52,038 nt of DNA from Chthonomonadales bacterium (GTDB taxonomy: Bacteria; Armatimonadota; Chthonomonadetes; Chthonomonadales; CAJBBX01), in NCBI GenBank assembly GCA_020849275.1, contig JADLGO010000052.1:1-52038 (forward strand), written 5' to 3'. Of the stretch, positions 16,917-26,070 are shown piece after piece. The notes under the pieces are model-generated. The model ran no database searches and was not told the DNA's origin. It saw nothing but the letters and a program-made list of their open reading frames with translations. The position numbers were made by a program, and so were the translations under genes. Within the stretch, counting starts at the first letter, position 1, and the number at the start of each line of letters is the position of its first letter.

Positions 16917-18107
16917 GTGGAACTACCCGATCGCGGAGCGCCCGCCGGCATGGCGCGCGGGGCGCACGGATTCGCCACGCAGGCGATCCACGCTGGACAG
17001 GAACCTGACCCCGTGACCGGGGCCGTCGTCACACCCCTCTACCAGACCTCCGTCTTCTCGTTCGAGGCGGTCGGCAAGGATCGCGGCTACCAGTACTCGC
17101 GGTTCGGCAACCCCACTCGCACCGCGCTGCAGGTCTGCCTGGCCGCGCTCGAGGGCGGGGAGCGCGCCTGTTGCTACGCCTCCGGCATGGCCGCGGCCGA
17201 CGCCGCCGCGCGTCTGCTGAGACCCGGCGACCACCTGCTGCTCGGAGTCGACATTTACGGGGGCATGTTCGCGCTCGTCGAGGAGGTGTTGCGTCCGCTC
17301 GGGATCGAGGCGACATACGCCGACGCGCTCAACGCGGACGCGTTCGCCGCGGCCATGCGGCCCAACACGCGAATGGCCTGGATCGAGAGCCCGACCAACC
17401 CACTCCTTCGCGTCGTGGACATCGCCGCCATTGCGCGGTGCGTTTCGGCCGCCGGCGCGCTGCTCACCGTCGACAACACCTTTGCGACACCGTACCTTCA
17501 GAGCCCGCTCGCGCTGGGCGCCGACATCGTGATGCACTCGACCACCAAGTACATTGGCGGCCACTCGGACGTGGTGGGCGGCGCCCTCGTGACACGTCGC
17601 GCCGACCTCGGCGAGCGCCTCGAGCGCATCGCGCGGGTGGCGGGCGCGATCCCGGGACCGTTCGATTGCTGGCTAACGCTGCGCGGCGTCAAGACGCTCG
17701 CGGCCCGGATGCGCGAGCACCAGCGCAACGCGCAGCGCGTCGCCGAGCACCTGGCCGCACACCCGAAGGTGGCGAGGGTCTACTACCCCGGCCTGCCGCG
17801 CCACGAGGGCCATGCGCTGGCCGCGCGCCAGATGCGCGGGTTCGGCGGCATGCTCTCGGTGGAGCTTGCGGGCGGCGGGCGAGCGGCCCGCGCGATGCTC
17901 AACGGCGTGCGCCTCTTCGCGCTCACCGGAAGCCTGGGGGGCGTCGAGAGCATCATCAGCTACCCGTGGATGATGTCCCACGCGCCGCTGCCCCCCGCTG
18001 AGCGGCTCCGGCGCGGCGTCACCGAGGGGCTCGTCCGGCTCTCCGTTGGCATCGAGGAAGCGGAAGACCTGATCGCGGATCTGGATGGGGCTCTCGAGGG
18101 CGCCTGA
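16917..18107 (+). CDS. Cys/Met metabolism PLP enzyme (cystathionine synthase/lyase type)
   Basis: The 396-aa protein is a full-length member of the cystathionine gamma-synthase family. It shows the N-terminal GFATQAIHAGQ, YSRFGNPTR (substrate and phosphate contacts), the Gly-rich ASGMAA loop and the PLP lysine K211 in STTKYIGGHSD. Reactions in this family include cystathionine gamma-synthase, beta- and gamma-lyase and O-acetylhomoserine sulfhydrylase; sequence reading alone does not separate them. GTG 16917 lies 12 bases after AAAGGAG; ATG 16950 is the alternative and gives a more usual N-terminus. Confidence 0.88.
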   Translation: MELPDRGAPAGMARGAHGFATQAIHAGQEPDPVTGAVVTPLYQTSVFSFEAVGKDRGYQYSRFGNPTRTALQVCLAALEGGERACCYASGMAAADAAARLLRPGDHLLLGVDIYGGMFALVEEVLRPLGIEATYADALNADAFAAAMRPNTRMAWIESPTNPLLRVVDIAAIARCVSAAGALLTVDNTFATPYLQSPLALGADIVMHSTTKYIGGHSDVVGGALVTRRADLGERLERIARVAGAIPGPFDCWLTLRGVKTLAARMREHQRNAQRVAEHLAAHPKVARVYYPGLPRHEGHALAARQMRGFGGMLSVELAGGGRAARAMLNGVRLFALTGSLGGVESIISYPWMMSHAPLPPAERLRRGVTEGLVRLSVGIEEAEDLIADLDGALEGA

Positions 18108-18140
18108 CGCGGCGCGGCGAGCCAGCCGCCCGCGCGACGC

Positions 18141-19568
18141 GTGGCGACAGCGCCGCGCCGGCCGCGCAGGGACGTGACTCGACGCGGCGGCGCCCGTGTC
18201 GCGCCGAGCAGGCTTCTCTGCGTCGCTTGCGTGGTGGCGCTGACGGTTGTGGTGTGCTCGCGCCCGGGGGTCGCCGACGCCCCGCCCACGGCCGACGCTG
18301 TGGCTGCCTCCGCCTCAACGCACACCGGCGACATGTCCCTCGTGCCGGCGCCGTCGCCTCGCGTCCGCATGTACCACGCGCTCGTGTACGCCCTCCTCTT
18401 CGAGGGCGAGCTCTGGCCGTTCGCGGGCCTCGCCGCGCTCGCGTTCACGGGGCTCGCGCGACGCCTCTGGCGGTCAGTAGAGCGCCGCGTGCGCCCGCCG
18501 GGCCTGCGGCTGCCGGCGTACCTGGGCATCGTCTTGGCGGGCCTCGCGCTCTGGCAGGCGCCCGTCCGGCTCCTCGGCTACGCCGTGAACCGCGCGTTCG
18601 GCTTCGCCACTCACGGCCCGGCCCTGTGGCTGGCCGACATCGGCCGCGACGCCCTGTTCGCGCTGATCGGCGTGCCGGTTATCTGGCTCGCGTATGCGCT
18701 GGTCCGACGCTCGCCGAGGCGCTGGTGGCTGTGGCTCTGGGCGGCCTCCGTGCCCTGGCTTCTTGCGACGACCGTGCTCTACCCCGAGGTCGTCGCGCCG
18801 GCCTACAATCGCTTCCGACCCATGGCGCCCTCGCCCCTGCGCTCCCGGATCGACGCGCTCGCCCGGCGGGCGGGAGCGGGAAGGCCGCGCGTGCTCGTCG
18901 TGGACAGCTCGCGGCGCACCACCATGCTCAACGCCTACGTGACAGGGTTGGGCCCCACGGCGCGCATCGTGTTGTGGGACACGACCCTGCGCGCGCTGAC
19001 GACCGACGAGGTGGTTGCGATCACGGCGCACGAGCTCGGGCACTACGTGCTCCGGCACGTGTGGCTGGGGTTCGTGGCCAGCGCGCTGGGTGCGCTGGCC
19101 CTCCTCGCGGTCGGCGCCGCCGTGGCCCCGACGGTCATTCGGACCTCCGGGGCGGCCCCGGCGCTCTCACACCCCGCCGGCCTGCCGGCAGCGCTCCTGG
19201 TGTTCCAGGCGCTGCTCCTGGCGCAGATGCCCGCGGCCTCTGCTCTGTCACGCCTGCAGGAGCGCCAGGCGGACCGGTTCGCTCTCAGGCTGATCGGCGA
19301 CGGACGATCGCTCGCGCACGCGCTGGCGGCCTTCGTCGAGCGCGACTATGCGGACCCGGTCCCGCCGGCGCTCGTGCAGTTCTGGTTCGGCACCCACCCG
19401 CCGCTGCGCGACCGCATCCGCTCCGCTGTCGCGTACCGTCCCACGGCTCAGCGCGGCTCCGTCTCGCGCAGCGTCCTGGCCGTCTCCTCGGGTAGCGTAT
19501 CGTTGATGAACGCACCGGCGCCGGCCTCCGAGCCTGCCAGGTACTTGAGCTTGTCCTCGGTCCGGTAG
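18141..19568 (+). CDS. M48 family zinc metalloprotease (Ste24/HtpX-like)
   Basis: The 475-aa membrane protein has an N-terminal hydrophobic segment, several helices like the Peptidase_M48_N region of CAAX proteases, and the zinc motif HELGH (H297, E298, H301) with a downstream ERQAD segment (E374, D378) supplying the third ligand. Such proteases degrade misfolded or signal-released membrane proteins. The last 40 codons run through the 3' end of galT on the other strand (121-base overlap) and look unlike protease sequence, as if the original stop near 19450 was lost. Start choice among GTG codons is uncertain. Confidence 0.85.
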   Translation: MATAPRRPRRDVTRRGGARVAPSRLLCVACVVALTVVVCSRPGVADAPPTADAVAASASTHTGDMSLVPAPSPRVRMYHALVYALLFEGELWPFAGLAALAFTGLARRLWRSVERRVRPPGLRLPAYLGIVLAGLALWQAPVRLLGYAVNRAFGFATHGPALWLADIGRDALFALIGVPVIWLAYALVRRSPRRWWLWLWAASVPWLLATTVLYPEVVAPAYNRFRPMAPSPLRSRIDALARRAGAGRPRVLVVDSSRRTTMLNAYVTGLGPTARIVLWDTTLRALTTDEVVAITAHELGHYVLRHVWLGFVASALGALALLAVGAAVAPTVIRTSGAAPALSHPAGLPAALLVFQALLLAQMPAASALSRLQERQADRFALRLIGDGRSLAHALAAFVERDYADPVPPALVQFWFGTHPPLRDRIRSAVAYRPTAQRGSVSRSVLAVSSGSVSLMNAPAPASEPARYLSLSSVR

Positions 19569-20422
19569 GGCGGATAGAACTCGACGTGGTAGTGGTAGTG
19601 CGGGTAACGGTCGCCATCGGTCGGCCGCTGGTGCATGGCCATGATGTAGGGCATCGAGCGGTTCCAGAGGTTGTTGTACTTGAGCATTACGGTCTGGAGA
19701 ACCTCGGCCAGCATCCGGCGCTCGCTCGCGTCGAGGTCCGTGATCGCCTCGCGGTGTGCGCGCGGCAAGACGTGCACCTCGTATGGGTAGCGCGCGAAGA
19801 AGGGTACGAGCGCCGTGCATCCGTCGTTTTCCGCCACGATTCTGCGGCCATCGGCGCGCTCCTCGCGCAAGATGCGGCAGAAGAGGCACTCGCGGTGGCG
19901 CTCGAAGTGGTCGCGGCTGCCCGCCAATTCGCGCTGGGCGGTGGGCGGTACGAACGGGTAGGCGTAGATCTGCCCGTGGGGGTGCGAGAGCGTGACGCCG
20001 ATCTCCTTGCCCTTGTTCTCGAAGATGAAAACGTACTCCACCTCGGGCCGCGCGCCGAGGTCGGCGAACCGGTCCGCCCAGACCCAGACGAGCTGCTCGA
20101 TCTTCCTGATCGGCATGGCGGCCAACTCGGTGTTGTGCTCGCTGGTGTAGAGCACGACCTCGCAGACGCCCTCCGATGGCCGTACCGGGCAGAGCTCGCT
20201 GCCGGCGACGCCTGGCTCCGGCGGGTTGCGGCGCAGGCTCGGGAAGCGGTTCTCGAAGACCGCCATGTCGTAGTCCGGCCGGGGCACCTCGGTCGGGAAA
20301 GCGCCCGGCCGGGTGGGGCAGAGCGGGCAGTACTCCGGGGGCGGAAAGAACGTTCGCTCCTGGCGCTGAGTCGCGGTCACCACCCACTCGCGCAGGACCG
20401 GGTTCCAGCGCAGCTCAGACAT
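19448..20422 (-). CDS. galT: Galactose-1-phosphate uridylyltransferase
   Basis: The 324-aa enzyme of the Leloir pathway exchanges UMP between UDP-glucose and galactose-1-phosphate. The nucleophile is H149 in HPHGQ; probable zinc ligands are C32 and C35 (CPLC), H96 and H147. A second half with YPYEVHVLPRAH follows. Length matches class I GalT. No galK or galE is adjacent. Its 3' end overlaps the convergent protease gene. Some relatives act as ADP-glucose phosphorylases, which cannot be excluded. Confidence 0.9.
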   Translation of the reverse strand: MSELRWNPVLREWVVTATQRQERTFFPPPEYCPLCPTRPGAFPTEVPRPDYDMAVFENRFPSLRRNPPEPGVAGSELCPVRPSEGVCEVVLYTSEHNTELAAMPIRKIEQLVWVWADRFADLGARPEVEYVFIFENKGKEIGVTLSHPHGQIYAYPFVPPTAQRELAGSRDHFERHRECLFCRILREERADGRRIVAENDGCTALVPFFARYPYEVHVLPRAHREAITDLDASERRMLAEVLQTVMLKYNNLWNRSMPYIMAMHQRPTDGDRYPHYHYHVEFYPPYRTEDKLKYLAGSEAGAGAFINDTLPEETARTLRETEPR

Positions 20423-20470
20423 GGACGGCCTCCCCTGCAGTTGGCCGGTGTGCCCCAGCAGCGGCGCGGC

Positions 20471-20629
20471 TCATCGCTCGCGCTCCGGGTCGGCGCTCGC
20501 TGCCCGCTCAGAGTGATCGCCACCCGAATCGTCGACGACCACGCCATCCGGCTCCGCCCCTTCCTCCAGCGTGTAGTAGATCAGGTGTCGGCCGTCTTCT
20601 TTCCGCGTAACCGTCTTGCGTATCGCCAC
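20471..20629 (-). CDS. Small acidic protein of 52 residues, unknown
   Basis: GTG at 20629 is preceded by GGAGG at an 8-base distance, a very good ribosome binding site. The product begins VAIRKTVTRKEDGRHLIYY and ends in an acidic, Asp/Glu/Ser-rich tail with no cysteines and no membrane segment. The Lys/Arg-DGR-LIYY pattern looks like a small conserved protein rather than chance. It lies 48 bases upstream of galT on the same strand and may be cotranscribed. Function unknown. Confidence 0.6.
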   Translation of the reverse strand: MAIRKTVTRKEDGRHLIYYTLEEGAEPDGVVVDDSGGDHSERAASADPERER

Positions 20630-20870
20630 AGAAGGCACCTCCGTTCCCCTCGGCACTGTGCCGGCCTCGGCGCGCAGCGGACGGAACACTTGCGCGCCTC
20701 GCGGCGTCTTCTGAGCAGCGATCGCCGCGTCGCGCCGCGATCCGCACCCACGGTTGCCGTTCGGCCAGCACTCCACCAGGGGTGACGTTCGGGCGACGCG
20801 GTGGGGTTCCGGCGTTAGCACCGTCCATCCGACCCGGCGTCGGCCGGGCATCACGTGGAGGAAGCCCACC

Positions 20871-21323
20871 ATGAAGTGGTTCGCAGCAGCATCCCTGGCC
20901 GCGCTGGCGCTCATGTCGGTCCCCGCCTGCGCTCAGAACCTCACGGTACTGCCCATCGGGCGCATTCCCATCCTCAACGATCGCGGCCCGGCCGTCTGGG
21001 CGATCGCTGGGTTTGAGATCGTTCACGTTCGCGCCGGCAAGAACGGCCGCGACCCGGTCTCGCGCACGCTGGTGTGGGACGCACGGAACGTGGAGATCCT
21101 CTCGCGCACCCAGAGCCCGCCCTTGCGGCGCACCGACACGCGCGTGGTCAACCGGAATGGTCACACCTACGTCACCGTCCGCAAGTACGTGCTGCTGGAG
21201 GTGACGCCAGAGGACGCCCGCGCCGAACGCACCTCGGTGCGCTCCCTGGCAGACCGGTGGGCGGACCGCGTGCGGCAGGTGCTTCCGCAGATCGCGCCGT
21301 ACCCGAACCGCTTTGGCGTCTGA
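20871..21323 (+). CDS. Exported protein of unknown function
   Basis: The 150-aa product has a clear signal peptide (MKWFAAASLAALALMSVPACAQ) with an Ala-x-Ala-like site near residue 21, preceded by GGAGGAAG at good spacing before the ATG. The mature part is about 128 residues, rich in Arg and Val, with no cysteine pairs or catalytic motif that I recognise; the pattern of alternating hydrophobic residues suggests a beta fold such as an envelope or stress domain. The gene faces the following exported protein gene, with a hairpin between. Confidence 0.7.
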   Translation: MKWFAAASLAALALMSVPACAQNLTVLPIGRIPILNDRGPAVWAIAGFEIVHVRAGKNGRDPVSRTLVWDARNVEILSRTQSPPLRRTDTRVVNRNGHTYVTVRKYVLLEVTPEDARAERTSVRSLADRWADRVRQVLPQIAPYPNRFGV

Positions 21324-21344
21324 GTGACGGCGGCCTCGCCGCTT

Positions 21345-21374
21345 CGAGGGGCGCCGCGACCGCGGCGTCCCTCG
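21345..21374. terminator. Convergent hairpin between two exported-protein genes
   Basis: A 14-bp stem (CGAGGGGCGCCGCG against CGCGGCGTCCCTCG, one G-T pair) with a two-base nominal loop lies 22 bases after one stop and 27 bases before the other. It has no U-tract on either side and likely ends transcription from both directions. Confidence 0.55.
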
Positions 21375-21400
21375 CGCTCCCCGGTGTCATCCTGGGCGGT

Positions 21401-22249
21401 CTACCCCGCCGGACGCCCCGCGACCGCCGATCCGATGGCCGGAAGGAAACTGGTCACCATCGCCTGCATCGTCTGCCGGTTGGCGTCGAAGCGTGCGGCG
21501 GCGGCGCGCGCGCTCACCACGTAGGCCCGGCCGCCCTCTACGAGTGCCAGCACCATCGAGGTCGTCTTGACCCCCGGATGGGTCATATCGACGCCCGTGA
21601 AGGTCATCCACTCCGCCTCGTAGCTCAGATGGCGAACCTTGCCGCTCGTTAGCACTTGCGCGCCCGCATAGCTGCCCGCCAGCGACTTGCGCACGCGCTC
21701 CATCAGTCCCGCGGCGCTCATCTCGGCGCCCGGAAGCATCGACACGGCCAACCGGTCGACGCTGTCGTCCTCCTGCTGGAAGAACACAAGCCCGTTGCGG
21801 GCGGGGTCCGGCAGCGCAACCACGTCGTGCTTCCAGCCGCTACGGCACTGCACCTGCCAGCCATGGGGATCGCGATACACTCGCAGCGGAGGCCCCGGCG
21901 CCTTCGTCACCTTCACCACCGTATCGTACCGCGCCTTCACCGACCTGCCCGGCTCGCCCGCCGCCCTGGCGGGGTCGGCACTGTCCTTGTACCAGGTGTA
22001 GACGGCGTAGCGGGTAGTCTTCGACGGGCGGTCCACGGCGAACGTATACCCTGTGACGTCGACGCCCTTGCCGAAGCGGCCGCCGAGCAGGACGACCTTG
22101 TTGCCACCGAAGCGCCAGCGCAGCATGACGGGCTGGCCCGCGGCAACGACGGCGGGCGCGGCCGAGAGGGGAGGGGGATCAGAGGCGAGCGCGGCCGAGG
22201 GGAGGAACACGGCGGCGATGAGCGCGAGCAATGCGGAGAGCGAGCGCAT
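21401..22249 (-). CDS. Exported Ig-like/PsbP-like protein
   Basis: The 282-aa protein has a signal peptide (about 1-22), then a domain at about 25-100 with the pattern G-Q-x-V-x-L-x-W ... TTRYAVYTW, resembling the Ig-like 'GQxxTLxW ... TTTYTL' domains of Acidobacteriota extracellular proteins. The C-terminal part (about 120-275) resembles PsbP-like lipoproteins (GW and FFQQEDDS strands, PG turn). Both are pattern resemblances only. ATG 22249 has AGGAG 8 bases upstream. No cofactor or catalytic motif is evident. Confidence 0.65.
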   Translation of the reverse strand: MRSLSALLALIAAVFLPSAALASDPPPLSAAPAVVAAGQPVMLRWRFGGNKVVLLGGRFGKGVDVTGYTFAVDRPSKTTRYAVYTWYKDSADPARAAGEPGRSVKARYDTVVKVTKAPGPPLRVYRDPHGWQVQCRSGWKHDVVALPDPARNGLVFFQQEDDSVDRLAVSMLPGAEMSAAGLMERVRKSLAGSYAGAQVLTSGKVRHLSYEAEWMTFTGVDMTHPGVKTTSMVLALVEGGRAYVVSARAAAARFDANRQTMQAMVTSFLPAIGSAVAGRPAG

Positions 22250-22558
22250 GGCGAGAACTCCTGGCGAGGTGCGACCCATCTGTGGCTCCGTGCGGGCGGC
22301 GCGGCGGTGAGCGCGGTACAAAGGATAGGATACCTCACGGCGCGAGGTGGCGCCACCTTGCGCGCAGCCTGCAGCGTCTGCTATCATCTTGTCTGTAATG
22401 TGGGTAGGCCAAGGGGCGGCGCTGTCACGAACGCCCGCCGAGTGCTTGCTTCCTGACACGCCGAGCCCATCGGCGGCAGGGAGGTTGACGCGTACGATCC
22501 TGCACCTACCCTCGGAGCGCGACGCCGGGAGCGCCGGCGCCGCGCCAAGGAGAGCGAC
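22250..22558. other. 309-base divergent intergenic region
   Basis: It separates the minus-strand exported protein gene from the plus-strand ROK-like gene. The best promoter for the latter is TTGCGC (22358-22363), an 18-base spacer and extended -10 TGC-TATCAT (22379-22387), giving a leader of about 165 bases. AAGGAGAG lies just before the ATG at 22559. A small 6-bp hairpin occurs near 22460-22476. No gene is visible. Confidence 0.45.
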
Positions 22559-23977
22559 ATGGTGGACATCGCCGGCGCGCTCGGGGCCAGCGCCTCTCAG
22601 CCGCCGCCCCTCGATACGACATTCCAGCCGGCCTCGGTCGTCGGCCGCGCGGTGCGTAGGGGCGCCGTCGCGGAGGGTGGTGTGCCCGTGCGCATCGCGA
22701 TCGAGCGCGCGGACGGCTCAGTGTCACTCTATGAGACCATCGCGTTCGCCCCGGGTTCGCCCCGGTTTGCGCTGAACCTGCCGTACATCGAGCGCGTCGT
22801 TAAGTTCCTTCTCTGGCAGCGCGGCGGCTGGCGCGTCTTCGTTGGCGGGCCGGAGCCGATCGGCGAGCACGTCCGCGCGCTCTACCGCGCTGGCGGTGAG
22901 CGGGCGTTCGATGCCGACTTCATGGGCAGCGTGTTCGAGCATCCGTTCACCGTGGAGGTCGTGGGCGCCGACGCGGTACCCGTCGAGCGCGAGACCTCCA
23001 TGCCCCTCGGGCGCCACCTGGACGGCTGCCGGGTCGGCTTCGACCTGGGCGCGAGCGACCGCAAGGCGAGCGCCGTCGTCGATGGCGAGGCCGTGTTCAG
23101 CGAGGAGGTCGTCTGGGACCCTCGCGGCGAGTCGGATCCCGAGTACCACTACCAGGGCGTTATGGACTCGATTCGGCGCGCGGCGGCCCATCTACCCCGG
23201 CTGGACGCGGTAGGCGGCAGCGCGGCCGGCGTCTACATCGGGAATCGCGTGCGGGTGGCATCGCTCTTTCGCGGCATCCCGCGCGACATGTTCGAGGCAC
23301 GCATCGCGGACATGTTCCTGCGGATCCGCGACGCGCTGGGCGTGCCACTGGAGGTGGTGAACGACGGAGAGGTGACGGCGCTTGCCGGCTCGATGTCGCT
23401 CGGCGCCAACCCGGTTCTCGGGCTCGCGATGGGTTCGAGCCAGGCCGCCGGCTATGTGAACCGCGCCGGGAACATCACCGGCTGGCTGAACGAGCTCGCC
23501 TTCGCGCCGATCGACTACCGCCCCGGCGCGCCGATCGACGAGTGGTCCGGCGACGCGGGCTGCGGCGTGCAGTACTTCTCGCAGGTCGGCGCGATCCGCG
23601 TGGCCGAAGGGGCGGGCCTCCGGTTCGGCGAGGGCCTCACCTTGCCCCAGAAGCTCGAGGAGCTACAAAGCCGGATGGCGGGCGGCGAGCCGACGGTCAT
23701 CCAGGTCTATGAGACGCTCGGTACCTATCTGGGCTACGCCATGGCGCACTATGCGGAGTTCTACGACCTGGCCCATGTCCTTGTACTCGGGCGCGTGACG
23801 AGCGGCCGGGGCGGCGAGGTGATCGTGGATGCCTGCAACCGCGTGCTGGCCCGGGAGTTCCCGGAGGTCGCCGAGCGCGTGTGCGTCGCCTTGCCGGACG
23901 AGAAGTCGCGCCGAGTCGGCCAGTCGATCGCGGCGGCGAGCCTGCCGTCGCTCGGCGGCAGCCCGGCACGGGCCTGA
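22559..23977 (+). CDS. Divergent ROK/ASKHA-fold protein
   Basis: The 472-aa protein has about 165 residues of its own N-terminal region, followed by an ASKHA fold. The first phosphate loop reads GFDLGASDRKASAV in place of the DLGGTN of ROK kinases; the catalytic NDGEVTAL (N-D) and a second loop LGLAMGSSQAAG follow. The GH...CxCGxxGCxE zinc cluster of ROK kinases is absent; instead there is WSGDAGCGVQYFSQ. It could be a kinase on an unusual sugar or a sensor. It starts a possible operon with the PIG-L gene 29 bases after its stop. Confidence 0.7.
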   Translation: MVDIAGALGASASQPPPLDTTFQPASVVGRAVRRGAVAEGGVPVRIAIERADGSVSLYETIAFAPGSPRFALNLPYIERVVKFLLWQRGGWRVFVGGPEPIGEHVRALYRAGGERAFDADFMGSVFEHPFTVEVVGADAVPVERETSMPLGRHLDGCRVGFDLGASDRKASAVVDGEAVFSEEVVWDPRGESDPEYHYQGVMDSIRRAAAHLPRLDAVGGSAAGVYIGNRVRVASLFRGIPRDMFEARIADMFLRIRDALGVPLEVVNDGEVTALAGSMSLGANPVLGLAMGSSQAAGYVNRAGNITGWLNELAFAPIDYRPGAPIDEWSGDAGCGVQYFSQVGAIRVAEGAGLRFGEGLTLPQKLEELQSRMAGGEPTVIQVYETLGTYLGYAMAHYAEFYDLAHVLVLGRVTSGRGGEVIVDACNRVLAREFPEVAERVCVALPDEKSRRVGQSIAAASLPSLGGSPARA

Positions 23978-24006
23978 GCGCCCGCGCGCGAAAGGAGCTC
24001 TACAGG

Positions 24007-24855
24007 ATGAGGCTTACGAAGCCGGGAGCCGAGGTCTACGCGCCCGATGGAGCCGCCGCGGGAGCAGCGCTCGCCCGTACGACCCATATGGCCATCGGCG
24101 CCCACCAGGACGACCTGGAGATCATGGCGCTCGAAGGCATCCTTGCCGGTTTCGGCCGACCGGACCACTGGTTCTCGGGGGTCGTGGTGACCGATGGCGC
24201 GGGAAGCGCACGCGACGACCTCTACGCCGCGTACACCGACGAGCAGATGCGGGCCGTCCGACGCGTTGAGCAGAAGAAGGCTGCCTTCGTGGGTGAGTAC
24301 GGCAGCGCCGTGTTCCTCGACTTCACCAGCGCCGAGGTGAAGGACCCCGCCCGCATGGAGCCGGTTGAGGACATCCGGGCGCTCGTCGAGGAGGCGCGAC
24401 CGGGGGTCGTCTACACCCACAACCTGGCGGACAAGCACCCCACCCACGTCAGCACGGCGCTGCGCGTCGTGCGTGCGCTGCGCGAGTTGCCGGCCCGAAG
24501 CCGTCCCCAGCGCGTCGTCGGCTGCGAGGTGTGGCGCGACCTGGACTGGCTCGTGGACGAGGACAAGGTCGTCTTTCGCCTCGACAAGCACGAGAACATC
24601 GCGGTGGCGCTGGTGAGCGTGTTCGACTCGCAGGTGGTGGGCGGCAAGCGGTACGACCTGGCGACCCTCGGCCGCCGCCGGGCGCACGCCACCTACCACG
24701 AGAGCCACGCCATCGACGTCTCGCAGATGGTCAACTTCGGCATGGACCTCACGCCGCTCGTGATGGACCCCGGGCTCTCCGTCGAGGAGTACGTCATGGG
24801 CTATGTCGACCGGTTCGCCGCCAGCGTGCGCGACCTGCTGGCTCGGCACGGCTGA
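24007..24855 (+). CDS. PIG-L family deacetylase (LmbE-like)
   Basis: The 282-aa zinc enzyme of the LmbE/PIG-L/MshB family removes acetyl groups from N-acetylglucosamine-type sugars. The N-terminal AHQDD motif supplies metal ligands (H-x-D-D, about residue 35) and the THNLADKHPTH segment a second histidine and acid. ATG 24007 is preceded by AAAGGAG. It lies downstream of the ROK-like gene and faces the ROK kinase gene; together they suggest handling of an amino-sugar conjugate. The specific substrate is not predictable. Confidence 0.88.
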   Translation: MRLTKPGAEVYAPDGAAAGAALARTTHMAIGAHQDDLEIMALEGILAGFGRPDHWFSGVVVTDGAGSARDDLYAAYTDEQMRAVRRVEQKKAAFVGEYGSAVFLDFTSAEVKDPARMEPVEDIRALVEEARPGVVYTHNLADKHPTHVSTALRVVRALRELPARSRPQRVVGCEVWRDLDWLVDEDKVVFRLDKHENIAVALVSVFDSQVVGGKRYDLATLGRRRAHATYHESHAIDVSQMVNFGMDLTPLVMDPGLSVEEYVMGYVDRFAASVRDLLARHG

Positions 24856-24882
24856 GCGCGGGCCGGGCGAGCGGCCCGCGCT
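24855..24882. terminator. Shared convergent terminator hairpin
   Basis: AGCGCGGGCCG pairs over 11 bases with CGGCCCGCGCT around a six-base loop. The hairpin spans the end of the PIG-L stop and the first bases of the opposing ROK stop, so it serves both convergent genes. There is no U-tract. Confidence 0.6.
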
Positions 24883-25903
24883 ACGCGCCCGCGCCCACAT
24901 GCCGCCATGCGAGCTCCGCCGCGCCCATCATCCCCGCGTCCTCCCCGAGCAGCGCCTCAACGATGTGGCACGTCCGCGCCAGCGAGTAGATGCCATGCCG
25001 GCGCATCGACCGCTCGGCGGCCTCCAGCAGCCCGGTGGCCTTGCGGATTCCGCCGCCGAGAACCACAAGCTCCGGGTTGAACAGGTTGACCGCGTTGGCG
25101 ATGCCGACGCCGAGGTAGTAGCCGGTCTCCTCCCACACACGCATGGCGGCCGCGTCGCCTTCGCGCGCGGCCTCGTCCACCATCAGCGGAGTCAGCGTCA
25201 TCTTGTCGCCAGCGATTCGGTCGAAAAGCAGGGACGGCTGGTTCTCCTCCAGGATGCGGTGGGCGCGCTCGATGATGGCGGACGTGCCGCAGTAAGCCTC
25301 GATGCACCCGAAGGTGCCGCATCCGCACTGGCGCCCGCCGGCCACGATGATGCAATGGCCGAGCTCCACCGCGCCGCCCGTGCTGCCCGTGACCACACGT
25401 CCCTCGCTGATGACGCCGCCCCCGATGCCCGTGCCCAGGGTGAACAGCACCATGTCGCGCACGTCGCGGCCGGCTCCGTAGCGGAACTCGCCCAGCGCGG
25501 CGACGTTGGCGTCGTTGCCGGCGAAGCAGGCGAGCTGGAGCGCCTGCGATAGGGGCTCGGCGAACGGCACTTCCAGGAAGATCCGAAGCCTCCCGTCCAC
25601 GACTTCGCCGAAGTTGGGCGACCAGTGGATGACGCCGGTGTGCGGATCGATGTGCCCCGGCACGGCCAGCCCCACGGCGCCCACGTCGCCGCGGTTCAGG
25701 CCGGCGTCGGCGAGCGCAGCGTCCACGACCTCCACGATGCGCGACACCACACCCTCCACGCCCGACCTGGCATCCGAAGGGCCGCGCGCCTGCCCGAGCT
25801 TTCGCCCGTCCTGCCCGACGGCGGCGGCGCGGACGTTGGTTCCGCCGAGGTCGACGCCCACCACGCAGCGGGCTCCGGGCCTGGGCTCGATGTTCATTGT
25901 CAT
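24881..25903 (-). CDS. ROK family sugar kinase (glucokinase-like)
   Basis: The 340-aa protein is a canonical ROK kinase: DLGGTNVRAA phosphate loop, second loop GTGIGGG, catalytic NDAN, and the zinc site H183 with C193, C195 and C200 (CGCGTFGCIE). It phosphorylates glucose or another hexose using ATP; ROK repressors would carry a DNA-binding domain, which is absent here. ATG 25903 is preceded by GGAGG. It is divergent from the nitrilase gene and convergent with PIG-L. Confidence 0.92.
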   Translation of the reverse strand: MTMNIEPRPGARCVVGVDLGGTNVRAAAVGQDGRKLGQARGPSDARSGVEGVVSRIVEVVDAALADAGLNRGDVGAVGLAVPGHIDPHTGVIHWSPNFGEVVDGRLRIFLEVPFAEPLSQALQLACFAGNDANVAALGEFRYGAGRDVRDMVLFTLGTGIGGGVISEGRVVTGSTGGAVELGHCIIVAGGRQCGCGTFGCIEAYCGTSAIIERAHRILEENQPSLLFDRIAGDKMTLTPLMVDEAAREGDAAAMRVWEETGYYLGVGIANAVNLFNPELVVLGGGIRKATGLLEAAERSMRRHGIYSLARTCHIVEALLGEDAGMMGAAELAWRHVGAGA

Positions 25904-26070
25904 GTGGCCTCCCTCGTTGGCGGCCGCGGCCGCATGGCTGTATGCTTCGACGGCGCGCGTGCGGGCGCCTCCTGCCAGGTCGCCGGAGGAGCGGCCCGGC
26001 CCAGCGGTGAACGGCAGGCGTGATGGCCAGCGACCGTGCTGGCCCGGGCACGGCATGGAGGTGGACGAGG

